This document shows, one piece after another, positions 10,975 to 21,188 of a stretch of 64,000 bases of DNA; the first letter of the stretch is position 1; every line of letters starts with the position of its first letter. The translations under genes were made by a program, and so were the position numbers. Source of the DNA: Epithemia pelagica. Lineage: Eukaryota; Bacillariophyta; Bacillariophyceae; Surirellales; Surirellaceae. The notes beneath the pieces were generated by a model. The model ran no database searches. It saw nothing but the letters and a program-made list of their open reading frames with translations, and was not told where the DNA came from. The stretch is from positions 2,976,001 through 3,040,000 of the forward strand of contig OX337234.1 in the NCBI GenBank assembly GCA_946965045.2. The letters run 5' to 3'.

Positions 10975-11520
10975 TAGCTTCCCTAAATTGTTGTCGTAAT
11001 AGCAGAACGATTTCCCAAACCAAATTGTAAACAATGCGATGAATCTAGGCGAAACAAACATTGTCCATATGACAGGGTGACGGGATTCATGATGGAGTTC
11101 ATCTTGTTGTATTTTCGTACCTGTTGAAAAGTCGGATGCAGGATCCATTCCGTTTCCAACAGCTGCATCGTGCAAGACATAAGCGCTCGATCATATGTTC
11201 ACCTCGCGTCAATCGCCACCTGGGCGACTCGGTCACAGAAAGGAAACCCAACACAGTCGACACCAAGCAAGGAATGGCACAAAGTATCACACATTGGTGC
11301 CAATTCCCAAGCTGTCCATCGTTTCCCAGACTCAACCATGCCAAAGCGGGCAGCAATAGAGTCCCGCATGTCCAAACGAATTCCATGTACAACAGATGAC
11401 GTCCACAATGGGAGGTCGGACTAAACTCGGCAAATGTATCGAACGGAACCGTCAGCCCGCCGACTCTTAAGCCCACCAGGAATCGGACAAGTAACAGCGC
11501 TGTGAGTCGTAACGTTATTC
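10975..11520 (-). pseudogene. Fragment of an MFS (SV2/sugar-transporter-like) membrane transporter
   Basis: Reading leftwards on the minus strand, one frame gives LLVRFLVGLRVGGLTVPFD, FAEFSP, a hydrophobic segment and TESPRW, all typical of the middle of an SV2-like major facilitator protein. After about 11180 the homology continues in two other frames (NKMNSIMNP; then WTMFVSPRFIALFTIWFG and CYY). Both ends are missing and at least two frameshifts are present. Its 5' end abuts the 3' end of the next gene, so this looks like a truncated, decayed copy. Confidence 0.7.
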
Positions 11521-12579
11521 TCGCTCGAGGAAAGACTTGTGAGCAGCCCATTTTTTGTTGGTGTCTTGTAATTTCCATTCAATGCATTCCTGGAAGATTG
11601 CTTTGTCGGTGACATAGACCACAGAAGTCCATGCATCGTTGGCAACCTTTTGTGCCCCGTTCATGGCCGCAAACACGGTTGCAAGCTCTTGGTAGTAAAA
11701 CGTGAGTCGGAGGACGACGCGGTATCGATTCCCATGATCTGCCACGCGGTCTTCAGACACCTCGCTCACAGACAAAGCCACTAACGGTATTCCTTCCGGG
11801 ACGTTGAGGCCGTCTAGTTGTTGATGAAACATCCAGCTAGCAGCCACCATGTTGTTTTCGTCGTTTTGAAATTTCTTGAACATGGCCTTATCTTTCAAAT
11901 GACACTTATAGTGTGCAATATGAGGAAAGGGCTTATCAATGCTCTGATAGCGAGCTAGATCCGTAGTTGGTTCTACTGGCTCTGTGACAGGCACGGAGAG
12001 CCGGTATGAATGCAATTGATCCAGGGACTGACATGGCGACTCAAAATCTTGCGGGTGATAGTCTTGCAATCGAATGCGCTGGAGATCACGTGGGGCTGGC
12101 ACTGCCTTTGGAGTGATGGGATCCAGTTCAATCCCATCCAAGTGAAGGAGGTCTTTGTGAATTTCCCATGCGTTTATAGCGGTCTGAAACGCACTTGCGG
12201 AGTCATCGTTCATAAAGTAGGCTGTAGCCACAAGATCGTCATTTTCATACCTCACTAAAACTCCTTCCGCTTGAGAGAAACGCCCGTTGTGTTGCTCCAA
12301 CAACTTGTAGACATTTCCCCTTGCTCCCTTCGACTGCTTGGCTTGTCGTATCTTCAATCCTACGAAGTACACGGCGGGCGGATGAGCCGCGGCGCTTTGC
12401 CGAATGTAGCTGCGGAGTCGAGATCTCGCGGCAACACCTTTGACGTCCAAAATTTGATGCAGCTCCGCCATATCCTCCTGGCTCGTCACGTCAACGTGAC
12501 GTAACACAATGCCATTTTCGGCGGATTTTTTCTCCCAAGCATCAATCTCGTCTTGTCGACTAAAGATCATGGTCTCCAT
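11515..12579 (-). CDS. Hypothetical protein
   Basis: An uninterrupted 354-residue soluble protein with balanced composition and no signal peptide or membrane segment. Notable stretches are VTSQEDMAELHQILDVKGVAA near the N-terminus and a C-terminal region (HYKCHLKDKAMFKKFQNDENN, then MFHQQLDGLNVPEGIPLVALS). I do not recognise the family. The start is the ATG at 12579, 206 bp from the start of the divergent plus-strand gene. Its last codons border the transporter pseudogene, so the 3' end may have been altered by that rearrangement. Confidence 0.65.
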   Translation of the reverse strand: METMIFSRQDEIDAWEKKSAENGIVLRHVDVTSQEDMAELHQILDVKGVAARSRLRSYIRQSAAAHPPAVYFVGLKIRQAKQSKGARGNVYKLLEQHNGRFSQAEGVLVRYENDDLVATAYFMNDDSASAFQTAINAWEIHKDLLHLDGIELDPITPKAVPAPRDLQRIRLQDYHPQDFESPCQSLDQLHSYRLSVPVTEPVEPTTDLARYQSIDKPFPHIAHYKCHLKDKAMFKKFQNDENNMVAASWMFHQQLDGLNVPEGIPLVALSVSEVSEDRVADHGNRYRVVLRLTFYYQELATVFAAMNGAQKVANDAWTSVVYVTDKAIFQECIEWKLQDTNKKWAAHKSFLERE

Positions 12580-12785
12580 GGCAGTACCATGTATTGTTCA
12601 ACTTAAGAGATGTTGCTCCGTCGAGATGCACAGTTTTCGCGTGCTCAACACTGTACTCGTCTCTTCTTTGACTACTGCGGCTGCAATTTTGTCGAGGTGG
12701 AGCTCGTATTGCATGCAATGTATCCGCGACCCCCTACAGGGAAGCCCACTTACACTGACGTGTTCCCTCCAAAAGATCTTTTTGC
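12580..12785. promoter_or_regulatory. Short divergent promoter region
   Basis: 206 bp between two divergent starts. No distinct motif recognised; inferred from gene order. Confidence 0.35.
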
Positions 12786-13964
12786 ATGTCCAATCTATTT
12801 CGACGATTGACATCCATGACCATGACGCCATTGTCGTTCCTAGTTCTCCTTGTCTCTTTTCTGGTCGTAAATACTGCATGCGGCTTTGTCTCTGCACCAT
12901 TATTTATCGGAAGCTCGGTGGCCGCTCCAAGAACGGTGCCAGTGCGAACTGAGTTTGTTGGCGATACTACTACCAAGTCTCCTTCTCCGTGTCGCCATGC
13001 CACGAACAAGGATCCAGATTCCTCGTCGTCGACTTCCACCACAAACACATCCGGACGGGCCTCGTTGAAACGTGCTCGTGATTTGATGCGTTGTTTGGTG
13101 GAAGAAGAAGAGTGCTTTGTGACGGAATCGGGTGCCCGTGCCTTTGTTGAGGCGTGTGCACCGAATGTCGTGATTGCCGATTGTTTTTATCCTCAACCGT
13201 TTGTCGGTCTCGCACAAGCCAAGGATTACCTCTCCCGTCGAGTGGCACAACGCAAAGGTAAGGGTCGGGTCCGCATTGACAAAATTAGCGATGGAGATAC
13301 CGCCTGTGGCTATGCCTGGACTTGGACCTGTGAGGAACAAGAAGGATTGCGAGGTACCACCTTTGTCCAACTCAATGATCAGGGAGAAATTCAATACCTG
13401 CAAGAAATTCCCGAACCCATTTTTAAACCAGGCGATTTGACCAAAGATTTGTTAAAAGCCTTGACGCAAGGCTTGGAACCAGCCACACCCCAACCCTACG
13501 AAAAACAACAACCTACCAAAGCCTGTGAGGTGGCGCAATATCTCTTTGGACCCTTGCAACAGGGAGACTTTCAAGAGGCTACAGACGAACTCATGACTTT
13601 TTTTGACGAATCTGTCATTTACCGTGATTTCAACTTTGAAGACGTGTTGAATGGACCCGCCCAAGTACGACAATTTGTGGAAGATTTCAATCTTCCGGGA
13701 TGCGAATTCACACCCACCCGCTTTGACGATGGAGAAACGAGTACCTGTTTTACATGGGAATTTAAGATTGCCGATGCACCCGATGCCATTAAAGGAATTT
13801 CCTTTTACGAATTGGATCCAGAAACAAGAAAGATTATCTATGTTCGGGATGTCCCTGAAAGTGCCATTAAGCCACCCCTCTTGGGGACGTGGGCCCGCGA
13901 CTTGCGACCCGGATTGGGTGTCTTTCAAAGTGTTCCGTTGGGAAGCCGACCGGGAGGTATGTAA
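12786..13964 (+). CDS. Probable plastid or secretory protein with two SnoaL-like (NTF2-fold) domains
   Basis: The 392-residue product starts with a short basic stretch, a strong hydrophobic segment (SFLVLLVSFLVV) and then CGFVSAPLF. A phenylalanine soon after a signal peptide is the usual layout of diatom plastid bipartite presequences, though the motif here is not a perfect ASAFAP. Two similar domains follow: one around residues 95-225 (CFVTESGARAFVEACAPNVVIADC to GTTFVQLNDQGEI) and one around 245-360 (LQQGDFQEATDELMTFFDES to ISFYELDPETRKIIYVRDVPE). Both have the cone-fold pattern of SnoaL-like polyketide-cyclase/NTF2 proteins, and each ends in a similar EPIFKP or ESAIKP motif, suggesting internal duplication. 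Ligand unknown. In-frame ATGs at 12816 and 12822 are alternative starts. Confidence 0.7.
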   Translation: MSNLFRRLTSMTMTPLSFLVLLVSFLVVNTACGFVSAPLFIGSSVAAPRTVPVRTEFVGDTTTKSPSPCRHATNKDPDSSSSTSTTNTSGRASLKRARDLMRCLVEEEECFVTESGARAFVEACAPNVVIADCFYPQPFVGLAQAKDYLSRRVAQRKGKGRVRIDKISDGDTACGYAWTWTCEEQEGLRGTTFVQLNDQGEIQYLQEIPEPIFKPGDLTKDLLKALTQGLEPATPQPYEKQQPTKACEVAQYLFGPLQQGDFQEATDELMTFFDESVIYRDFNFEDVLNGPAQVRQFVEDFNLPGCEFTPTRFDDGETSTCFTWEFKIADAPDAIKGISFYELDPETRKIIYVRDVPESAIKPPLLGTWARDLRPGLGVFQSVPLGSRPGGM

Positions 13965-14180
13965 AGACTACAAATAAGTAATCCTTGAGACCAGCTGGAA
14001 ACTACAAGTATACCATCGTACCTGAGCCAGCCGGGCGGACCATATATATTCGATTGTAGAGAGTCAGTGCGAAGATCGTCAGTATCATCCACAAGCTGAA
14101 AATATGGGCAGCAATCCCCTGCTTGTTGAGTTGTCAATTCGTAGAACACTCCGCATTCCAACTGTTGTGCGTTTGCTTGT

Positions 14181-16280
14181 TCAGGTTTTTGTTGCAAGAG
14201 CCTTCTCTTGTTGGATGTTCGTGGCGTCGCTTTCCACCAAGTCTTTTCCTTCTTCTTCTTCTTCTTCCTCCTCTCCCTTCAAGTCCCACTCGGCATCGCC
14301 AGTGTCGGATTCATCGTCAAGCCACACAATGACAATGGTAATATTGTCATTGCTTCCCCGATTCAGTGCTTCTTGTACCAATCCTTGTGTAATATCGTCT
14401 CGAGTAGTACATGCCTCTTCCTCCTCTTCTTTGTCATGGACACGAGCGGCATGCCAGGCTTGGACAAATTCCACCACTTCCTGATTGGTCATGACATCCC
14501 ACAATCCATCAGTGGCCAAGACGATAAAGTCCACTGGGTCGTTGGTCTTCTTCTTCTTTTTTATTGGGTCATTGTCGTCCGTTGTTGTATCATGATTGTC
14601 CTGGTGTGTCTCTTCACCATGTCCAAGTGCTTGTTGTTGTAGTTGTTGTTCCAGTAAGAGGGTCACGGTGTGAATATCTGGTTGTGCCGTGACATAGGGT
14701 CGTTCCGATCGATCTCCCACGGCACGCGACAAGGCCAAATTGCCATTGACCCGAGGGACCGAAAGGGGTGAAGAACCAACCGTGACCTGACCTCCCATGG
14801 ATGTAATGCGATGATATTCCAAGGGATTGTCGGGTTTGTGATCCTTGGTCAATTCCATCAACCGTTTCTTGTGATGCAAAATGGCACGACTGTCACCAAT
14901 ATTGGCCACAATCAACGTCGTCCAGCACGAACGAATACTGTCACCGCTACTAGAATGAGCATCCTGCACAGTGTCTTTCAAGAGTATCGTCGCATCGTTC
15001 TTCGTATCCTCGTAACTATCGGTATGACCATGGACGTTGGATGTTGTCTGCTTTGTCTCTTGTTCTTCCTGGACCAGCAACGGATCCTCTACTACTAGAG
15101 CAGGAGGACCCGAGGGTATCCACCATAGTACTACAGCCGTACTTCCTTGATAACTCCAATGACTTATTTTTTGTACTTCTTGATCGACCTTGTCTAATGC
15201 CTTGGTCAAGGCTGTGACGTGCTGCTGAATCCAAGATGACGACGATGACGAGGATTCGTGTGGCATGGGTGTCATTGTTGTCGTCGTCGTCGTCGTCGTC
15301 GTAGGACGTTGGTGTTGCAATTCGGCCAGTAAATTTTGTTTCAAATAGCGACTGACCGCTTTGCCGCCATGTCCATCAAAAATCGCCACACAATCGGTAC
15401 CCACCACATATTCATCTTCCATGTAGGGTCGAAGGCCTTGCGTTTGTTGAACCGTGACACGCACCTTGCGGGTGGTGGTTGTCGTCGTCGTGGTGCTTGT
15501 TGTTGCAACATGAAGATACATGGGTGGTTGAGACAAGGACGACGGTCGTTGTTGTTGTGGGTTTCTTCGTTGTGGCTTTTCTCGTGTCGATGTTGTTGTG
15601 GTTTGCGTCGAGAATGTTGGTTTTGGTAGTGGTGGTTGTTTGGTTTGCACCTCCTCGGGTGATACCTGCTCACGTCCCTCCGATTCGAAAACACTAAAGG
15701 AACTCGTCATCATCTCTCCGTGTGGTCGGTCATTGTCTTGAGGAACCATTTCATGGTTGGAATCCGATTGAGTAGAAAGTGTTGTTTCTGATGGAGAGTG
15801 ATGTTGGTCTTCTCCTCCACCACGAACCTGCTGTTGGAGGCAGACTTGGCCCCGAATCACGTTTGTTCGAGTCCCAAAGAAGGAGGAGGGTGGTCGTTGT
15901 CGACTGGTATGCCAGGGTCCACCACCACCACCACGAGGACGACGAGAGGAGGAGGGGGAGATCTTGGTGGTGGTGGTCACGTCATGGGCATCGAGATCAC
16001 CACCACCATTGCCCCAACCACCACCACAAGTGACGTCACAACAAAACAACGAAAGCAACAGCAGCAGCACTCGACCAAAGCGGTGAAGCACTGTACCAAC
16101 CGTTGCGTCGTGCGCCAAGAACCAGGAGACGGGACGATCCGATGGGATCTCCTTGCGGTACCAGAGCCACGTCATGGTTGGCTCTGTGTAGAGAATACCA
16201 GACAGTGTCCTGAATCGAGTTGTGGAAGCAGCAGCAGCGCTTGGACTTTTGGACATCTTTGCCATCACCACCCACCACAA
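14181..16280 (-). CDS. PP2C-family protein phosphatase with N-terminal hydrophobic segment
   Basis: Metal-dependent serine/threonine phosphatase. The catalytic domain spans roughly residues 275-670, with YMEDEY, the metal-binding FDGHGGKAVSRYLK, NIGDSRAILHHK, LALSRAVGDR, DFIVLATDGLWDVMTNQE and GSNDNITIVIVWLD in the usual order. It is interrupted by low-complexity insertions (Thr runs, Ser runs, KKKKKTNDP). The first 270 residues contain a hydrophobic segment (VLLLLLSLFCCDV, about 70-82), which could be a signal anchor, and long disordered stretches. The acidic tail (EEEEEEEGKDLVESD) is also low complexity. ATGs at codons 1, 6 and 9 are all possible starts. The substrate cannot be deduced. Confidence 0.85.
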   Translation of the reverse strand: MWWVVMAKMSKSPSAAAASTTRFRTLSGILYTEPTMTWLWYRKEIPSDRPVSWFLAHDATVGTVLHRFGRVLLLLLSLFCCDVTCGGGWGNGGGDLDAHDVTTTTKISPSSSRRPRGGGGGPWHTSRQRPPSSFFGTRTNVIRGQVCLQQQVRGGGEDQHHSPSETTLSTQSDSNHEMVPQDNDRPHGEMMTSSFSVFESEGREQVSPEEVQTKQPPLPKPTFSTQTTTTSTREKPQRRNPQQQRPSSLSQPPMYLHVATTSTTTTTTTTRKVRVTVQQTQGLRPYMEDEYVVGTDCVAIFDGHGGKAVSRYLKQNLLAELQHQRPTTTTTTTTTMTPMPHESSSSSSSWIQQHVTALTKALDKVDQEVQKISHWSYQGSTAVVLWWIPSGPPALVVEDPLLVQEEQETKQTTSNVHGHTDSYEDTKNDATILLKDTVQDAHSSSGDSIRSCWTTLIVANIGDSRAILHHKKRLMELTKDHKPDNPLEYHRITSMGGQVTVGSSPLSVPRVNGNLALSRAVGDRSERPYVTAQPDIHTVTLLLEQQLQQQALGHGEETHQDNHDTTTDDNDPIKKKKKTNDPVDFIVLATDGLWDVMTNQEVVEFVQAWHAARVHDKEEEEEACTTRDDITQGLVQEALNRGSNDNITIVIVWLDDESDTGDAEWDLKGEEEEEEEEGKDLVESDATNIQQEKALATKT

Positions 16281-16914
16281 AAATGAGAAACGAAAACTCC
16301 AGAACTTTCTGAGAGCTGCTGTTTGGGTTGACGGGACTTCTGTCCCGCCACGTCATATAAGTTTCAACTCCGGTCACGAGTTAACAGGTTTGGTCCAATG
16401 AACTAGGAGTAGAACATTTCTCTACGAGTAATAGCTACTCCTAGTAGTATAGATGTGGCCGTTTCATTCCCAATCTGATCTGGTTTCTGTGGTTGCCATG
16501 AAGGGGCATTGAATTGACTTCCACGGGTTCACCCGGTGTCCTATGTTTCTATGGTGGTACAATAGAAAGAAACGGTTGCGGTTCATATGATATATGATAT
16601 GGTATATCGTCGTCTCTCGTTGGCGGAGGTGACGGCCAAGAGTCGACTACGAAAATGTTCCGCGACGCAAACACGTTGTGAGTCTACCCCCCCCCCCCCC
16701 CCAAAAGGAATACTTGAACCTCCTCAAGTTGTTCCTATCGACATTACCAACGATTATATATCCGTGATAAGACAAAGAGAATGCTCAGCTTTACTCTCCT
16801 TCGTATTCTAGTGTTCCAACACACACAAGTGTTCTTCTCAAGGGCCGAAACGACACGTTGGTAAATGTTGTCCAATACTCGGAATCACACAGAATCCAGG
16901 CGCTAGAAACTTTT
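16281..16914. other. Intergenic region with a C16 tract
   Basis: No gene seen. It contains an inverted repeat ACTAGGAGTAG/CTACTCCTAGT around 16402-16447 and a run of 16 Cs at 16687-16702. Confidence 0.5.
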
Positions 16915-17137
16915 CTTTTGCATCAAAATGGTCAACTGCTTGCTAACAATGGCTTGTAACTTCTCAGGCGATATGGTGTCCTTGTTATGCTTTTCGAGTG
17001 ATCCCAAGTCACTCAGAAACAGACTCCTGTTTCTCTTTCATCAACATGGCCAACTGCTTGTCGACCATGGCTTGTAACTTGTCCGGCACTGTGGTGTCCT
17101 CTCCATGCTCTTCGAGTGATCCCAAGCCACTCAGAAA
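16915..17137 (-). repeat. Tandem duplication of the 3' end of the nuclease-kinase gene
   Basis: About 105 bp at 16915-17020 repeats the segment at 17033-17137, which encodes the last residues of the kinase-like ORF (EEHGEDTTVPDKLQAMVDKQ). The outer copy has diverged at several positions and lies after the stop codon. Confidence 0.75.
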
Positions 17138-18835
17138 TACTTGGCCCTGTGCATCGACGAGCACGTGTCGCCAGCGAATGTCGTCATTTTTATACCGATA
17201 GCCTTGTTCGGCAAATCGATACAATTCTTCTTCCAACTTTTGTGTGATGGCATCGCGATTCTGGACCTGCTTTCCATAGGGCATGACCAAACAAGGGCGT
17301 CCAGCCAGATCCACCACATTGACATGAGGAAAGCGATCCTGGTAGAGCTCTCGCCAACGGTCAGCCTCCCCTTTTGCCACTTTTCGAAGAATCGCAATCT
17401 TCTCGTTTTCCTCCTTTTCTCTAGCCTGGTTGGTGGACTTTTGGGAAGGACGGACGTGGTAACTCTTCAACGCGCAAACGCGGCAACTGGAATTGCAGGC
17501 AAGAATCACCGATGCATGGCTCCCAACTCCCAGTTCACCCAAAAGGTAGAATGTCTGCGACGAAGGATCCGGAAAATCCTGGAGATTGGCAGTGAATGCT
17601 ATCTTCTGTTTCTTGATCGTAGTGTACAAAGGTGTCTGGACCCAAGTGTAGTAGTCCTTGCCAATCTTGAACACAACCCTATTTCCCAGAGACTCACCAT
17701 GGCTAATGTCTGGGATTTGAGTAGCAACATTGGACTCAACTTTTTGGTAAGCCATTTCATTGGCTTGCAGAAGAAAAGGAAAGACATATCCATTCTCAAA
17801 CACTTCTGAGTAATAAACAACTCGGTCCACCTCTTTTTCTTCGTAAGCCTTCCTCTTAGTGTCATTGGCGTCTTGCAAGAGGTGTGAGACAGTAACGCTC
17901 TCGCGAATTGGGCTAGTGATCTGGTCTTCGCACTTTTCAGCAACTTGTTGCACTCTGTCCGGCGGCGCTTCGTTGGAAGAAAGTGTTTCCTCTACATCTT
18001 TCACAATTTTCGCATGTGCAGCGTCATTGGCGAAGCTTTCCAATGACGCGAGAGCAATCTTGTTGTACGTCATGACTGCTCCAAGGGGTTACTGGATGCC
18101 TGTGCTTCTCATTGCCAGCAAGTAGGACCAGATCTGGCCGCTGGTGTTCTCCGATGTAAAGACCTGATCGTTGTGGTTTCCATATCGCGCATCCGGACTC
18201 TTCACTTCAACGGCAAATATGATCTTTCCCTTGATTCGAAGGACAACGACAATGTCTGGTTTCATCAAGAAAATTGAAATCTCCGTTGCCACACGAGCTT
18301 GACGTAGCTTTAAACATCTGCAAGCATCTTTGATCATACTCACGCACAACCGTTGAACCCCGAATTCGTTAGCGTATTCGAAACCAAGAGTTTCGAAATA
18401 GCGTTCGGCTCCCAAGACACTTGGAATCAGTGCATTATTAGCTTGGACGGGAATGCGAACGTGAGATGGATGCACATAGTGCTCTGTACGGACCTCAATC
18501 TTGGCCTTTGGAATTTGTAGAAACCCATTGCGAAACGTTTGTTTCTCCTTGTCAAAATAGCTGATTTTTCGGGAGTTTCCCGAGGCACTGGGTTTTACGG
18601 CATTGTTTAAGATCAGAGGAGGAAGACAAAAGTTTTTCTTCGGATCAAGGTATGTTTGCTCGATGGATGTTCGATGAAGGTCTCGGGCTGCATCGGTTTT
18701 TGCTTTCAGTTCCTCATCTTTTGCTGCATAAGCGGCTTTTATTCGATCCATTTCTATTTTCTCGCGCAATGTATATATTTTGCAATGTAGATCTTTTATA
18801 TCGTCAAGGACACCACGAATCTCACTAGTGAGCAA
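17009..18835 (-). pseudogene. Nuclease-kinase fusion gene (Crinkler-like) interrupted by one stop codon
   Basis: Two ORFs, 18089-18835 and 17009-18073, lie in the same frame and are separated by a TAA (18089-18091) and five codons, so they are two halves of one gene. The first half starts with a coiled coil and ends with a PD-(D/E)xK-like segment (PDIVVVL then KIIFAVEVKSPD). The second half has a protein-kinase-like fold: glycine-rich LGELGVGSHASVILAC, lysine in CALKSY, and a late IRWRHVLVDAQGQVFLSGLG where kinases have the catalytic loop and DFG. The DFG aspartate seems to be replaced (SGLG) and HRD is not visible, so activity is doubtful even without the stop. Restriction-nuclease-plus-kinase fusions are known among eukaryotic Crinkler-type proteins; the link here is inferred. 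An intron or readthrough could still save the gene. Confidence 0.6.
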
Positions 18836-18960
18836 CCCCCCAGGCGACGGAAGCTACGGGAAAAATAAGATGTCATGGATATTACTAGATACCTAGACAA
18901 AAGCGCATGGGTTGTTACTAGAGGAAAGCTTCTTATACCATCAATTATGCTATAGGCTCT

Positions 18961-20043
18961 CTACTCATAGTCTTGAACGTCGTCATCATCGTCACCACCA
19001 TATCCTTCAGTTGCACGCTCAACCATGCAAGAAATGAGCATGACAAGTGTGGGTAAGGCAGCCCCACTGGGCCCATCCCCATCGAGCTTGTAGAACATGG
19101 GCCGAGACACAACATCACCTTTGATGTCAATCATGTTATTCTCGACCTTCTTCTCTAGGTGGATTGTTAGGTTGGTGGTGACGACTTTACTGTCATCCTG
19201 TTTGAGTTTCTCTTTTGTTTCAACGATGCCAGCAGCTTTGGCACTTGAAGCATTAGAAGCGACGCCGCCACCACGATCCAACTGGCCCTCGAAAAGCCGC
19301 TGAGGGTCGAAAAGATACTCGGGCCATTTGTGGACGATCCGAATCTTCATACCACCAGGAGCAATGGAAACTGACATATCCTCCGCCCGTGTTCCCGATG
19401 GAAGAAGAACGAAGAAGCAAAGGCGAAGATTCTTGTCCTTGTCATGCCAATAAGAGTTCATCGTTGGCCAGTAGAGGTCTCCACTGGCATGCATCTTACC
19501 CTTCTTTGTCCCCCCTGTCTTTGCAGAGCGTGGCGTTTTCATGCTGACACTTGCACCACCAGGAGTGGGAGGACCAAAGAATGCAGTGGCACGACCAGCT
19601 TGACCCATCAATCCACCCCCCGGAGACATAAACCCAACATGCTCTGCCTCTCCACGCCGCGCTCCCGTTGAGAGAGCCACATCCTCAGCAGCTTTCAGGT
19701 TGCGTTGGGCGTTCTTCCACGAGGAGCTGAAGTTCTGGAACTTCAGCACCTCTCCTTCCGAAGCTTCGTAGACTGCCTTGTACTGTTCTCGGGAGGGATT
19801 AGGAGGCATCTTGCCTTCACTAATCTGCTTGCGAATGTATTCGCCTTGCTCCCCCTTCCAATTAAAAGCCTTTGTAGATTTCTTCGCCATGTTGTTTGAT
19901 TGTTTGCTGCGTTCCTCTTGCGGTTTGGGAGTCGGCGTTTTTTGAGCCACCAAAGCAACAATGAGTCCATCTGGTCCCTCTGGGATCTGGGAGGCGGAGA
20001 GAGGAGAGACCATACTGGGTGGATGGCATAATTCTTCATTCAC
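18961..20043 (-). CDS. Harbinger-associated accessory protein with Myb/SANT-like N-terminus
   Basis: A 360-residue protein. Residues 58-115 (FNWKGEQGEYIRKQISEGKM, then YKAVYEASE and SSSWKNAQRNLK) look like a helical DNA-binding domain of the Myb/SANT type. A G/P-rich linker and a basic stretch follow. A second domain (LPSGTRAEDMSVSIAPGGM, then HKWPEYLFD) resembles part of the product of the divergent gene at 22295. The tail is acidic (DDDDDVQDYE). An ATG at 19890 (MAKKSTKAFNWKG) may be the real start, because the 51 residues before it look disordered. It sits next to a Harbinger-like transposase; PIF/Harbinger elements are known to encode a Myb-like partner required for transposition, which is the likely role. 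Confidence 0.6.
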   Translation of the reverse strand: MNEELCHPPSMVSPLSASQIPEGPDGLIVALVAQKTPTPKPQEERSKQSNNMAKKSTKAFNWKGEQGEYIRKQISEGKMPPNPSREQYKAVYEASEGEVLKFQNFSSSWKNAQRNLKAAEDVALSTGARRGEAEHVGFMSPGGGLMGQAGRATAFFGPPTPGGASVSMKTPRSAKTGGTKKGKMHASGDLYWPTMNSYWHDKDKNLRLCFFVLLPSGTRAEDMSVSIAPGGMKIRIVHKWPEYLFDPQRLFEGQLDRGGGVASNASSAKAAGIVETKEKLKQDDSKVVTTNLTIHLEKKVENNMIDIKGDVVSRPMFYKLDGDGPSGAALPTLVMLISCMVERATEGYGGDDDDDVQDYE

Positions 20044-20264
20044 GGTTCAAGTGAAGACAAGATTGGTCGTTTGAAGGGCATATCATGGGCAGTGGTATTC
20101 GTTTTTGTCTGAACTAGAATATAGACGATAGTTAGCTTGCTGTCATTCAAAGTGTCTGTCTTTCCTACACAAGTTACTATGAGTCATTGTGTGGCTGTAT
20201 CTAAGGCGTGTGCTATGGGGAGTAGGGCGATTGGATAGTATGAAGTATGAAGGTATTATTACTC

Positions 20265-21188
20265 CTAAGCGTAACCAGCAGGCATCGAAAAATGTCTGTC
20301 ATCGTAGTCAACGTCGAAAAGAGTGAGTTCTCCATTTTCGACAGAAAGCTGAACAATCACAGCAACTGCCCGAAACATGGCAGAGTGCTTGTCCAATGAA
20401 TGCTTTAAGCATTCTTTGATGCACTTCCATTCCTTTAGGCGCCTGTTGATTGTTTCATGTCTGTTGCGGACGCGCTGTCTTAGCTCCACGTCCGCTGCTG
20501 TCCGCGAGTTCACTTCGGGCGTGAGAATTTTTGTAGGTTCGCCCACATATCCATCATCCGCTTCTGCCTTCTCGTTGTCATGTAGGAAAGACTTCATCGC
20601 GTGGCGGAAAATTTTAAGATCTGGCCAACGCCCGCAAGGGAAGGGTCCATGCACCCACACAATGTCACGGCTGCGGATGGACAGGCCAATCTCCCAACGA
20701 GTTCCAGGGCCGTTGAACTTGTGCGAAAACCAACCCTTCCAAAAGGGCCGATAACTGGGAACCCTCGTGTCTGTTCCATCCACAGAAACTGTAGAATCGT
20801 TGTAGATGTCATTGTTGAATCGATTTTCCCAGCGAATTACAAGCGGTTCAAGAAACGAAAGCCCACGGACAAAATGCCAGCTCCACTTCCGAAATGTCTT
20901 GGGGTCCACTCTTCCACCATCCTCCCCTCCAGCATCCTTAGCCATATCAGGCTCATCTGCGTAGGTCCGAAGAAGCATGAGAGCCCACAAAAGATGCTTG
21001 GGTTGTGGATTGTTTGGCATCTCATGCTCTCGTGCATCCTCCAAACGAACCCATAGGATGCTGCACATGGATGGCGAGGCCCCAAACTTGTTGGCCCAGA
21101 GACGCCGAAAGGTCTCCGTCTCGGAGATTCTCTTGCGCAAGATGCTTGCTCCCAGTTCCTGAAACAGCTCTGGAGCAATGGCGTTCAT
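20265..21188 (-). CDS. PIF/Harbinger-like DDE transposase
   Basis: A 307-residue product from the ATG at 21188; the frame extends to 21269 but the N-terminus MNAIAPELFQELG fits better. The DDE core shows the first aspartate in STVSVDGTDTRV, the second in GRWPDLKIFRHA and the glutamate in RNRHETINRRLKEW, the usual Harbinger (DDE_Tnp_4) spacing. ADDGYVGEPTK before the glutamate is also typical. The protein looks intact. It cuts and pastes DNA with 3-bp target duplications in known families. No matching terminal repeats were found by eye. Confidence 0.8.
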   Translation of the reverse strand: MNAIAPELFQELGASILRKRISETETFRRLWANKFGASPSMCSILWVRLEDAREHEMPNNPQPKHLLWALMLLRTYADEPDMAKDAGGEDGGRVDPKTFRKWSWHFVRGLSFLEPLVIRWENRFNNDIYNDSTVSVDGTDTRVPSYRPFWKGWFSHKFNGPGTRWEIGLSIRSRDIVWVHGPFPCGRWPDLKIFRHAMKSFLHDNEKAEADDGYVGEPTKILTPEVNSRTAADVELRQRVRNRHETINRRLKEWKCIKECLKHSLDKHSAMFRAVAVIVQLSVENGELTLFDVDYDDRHFSMPAGYA

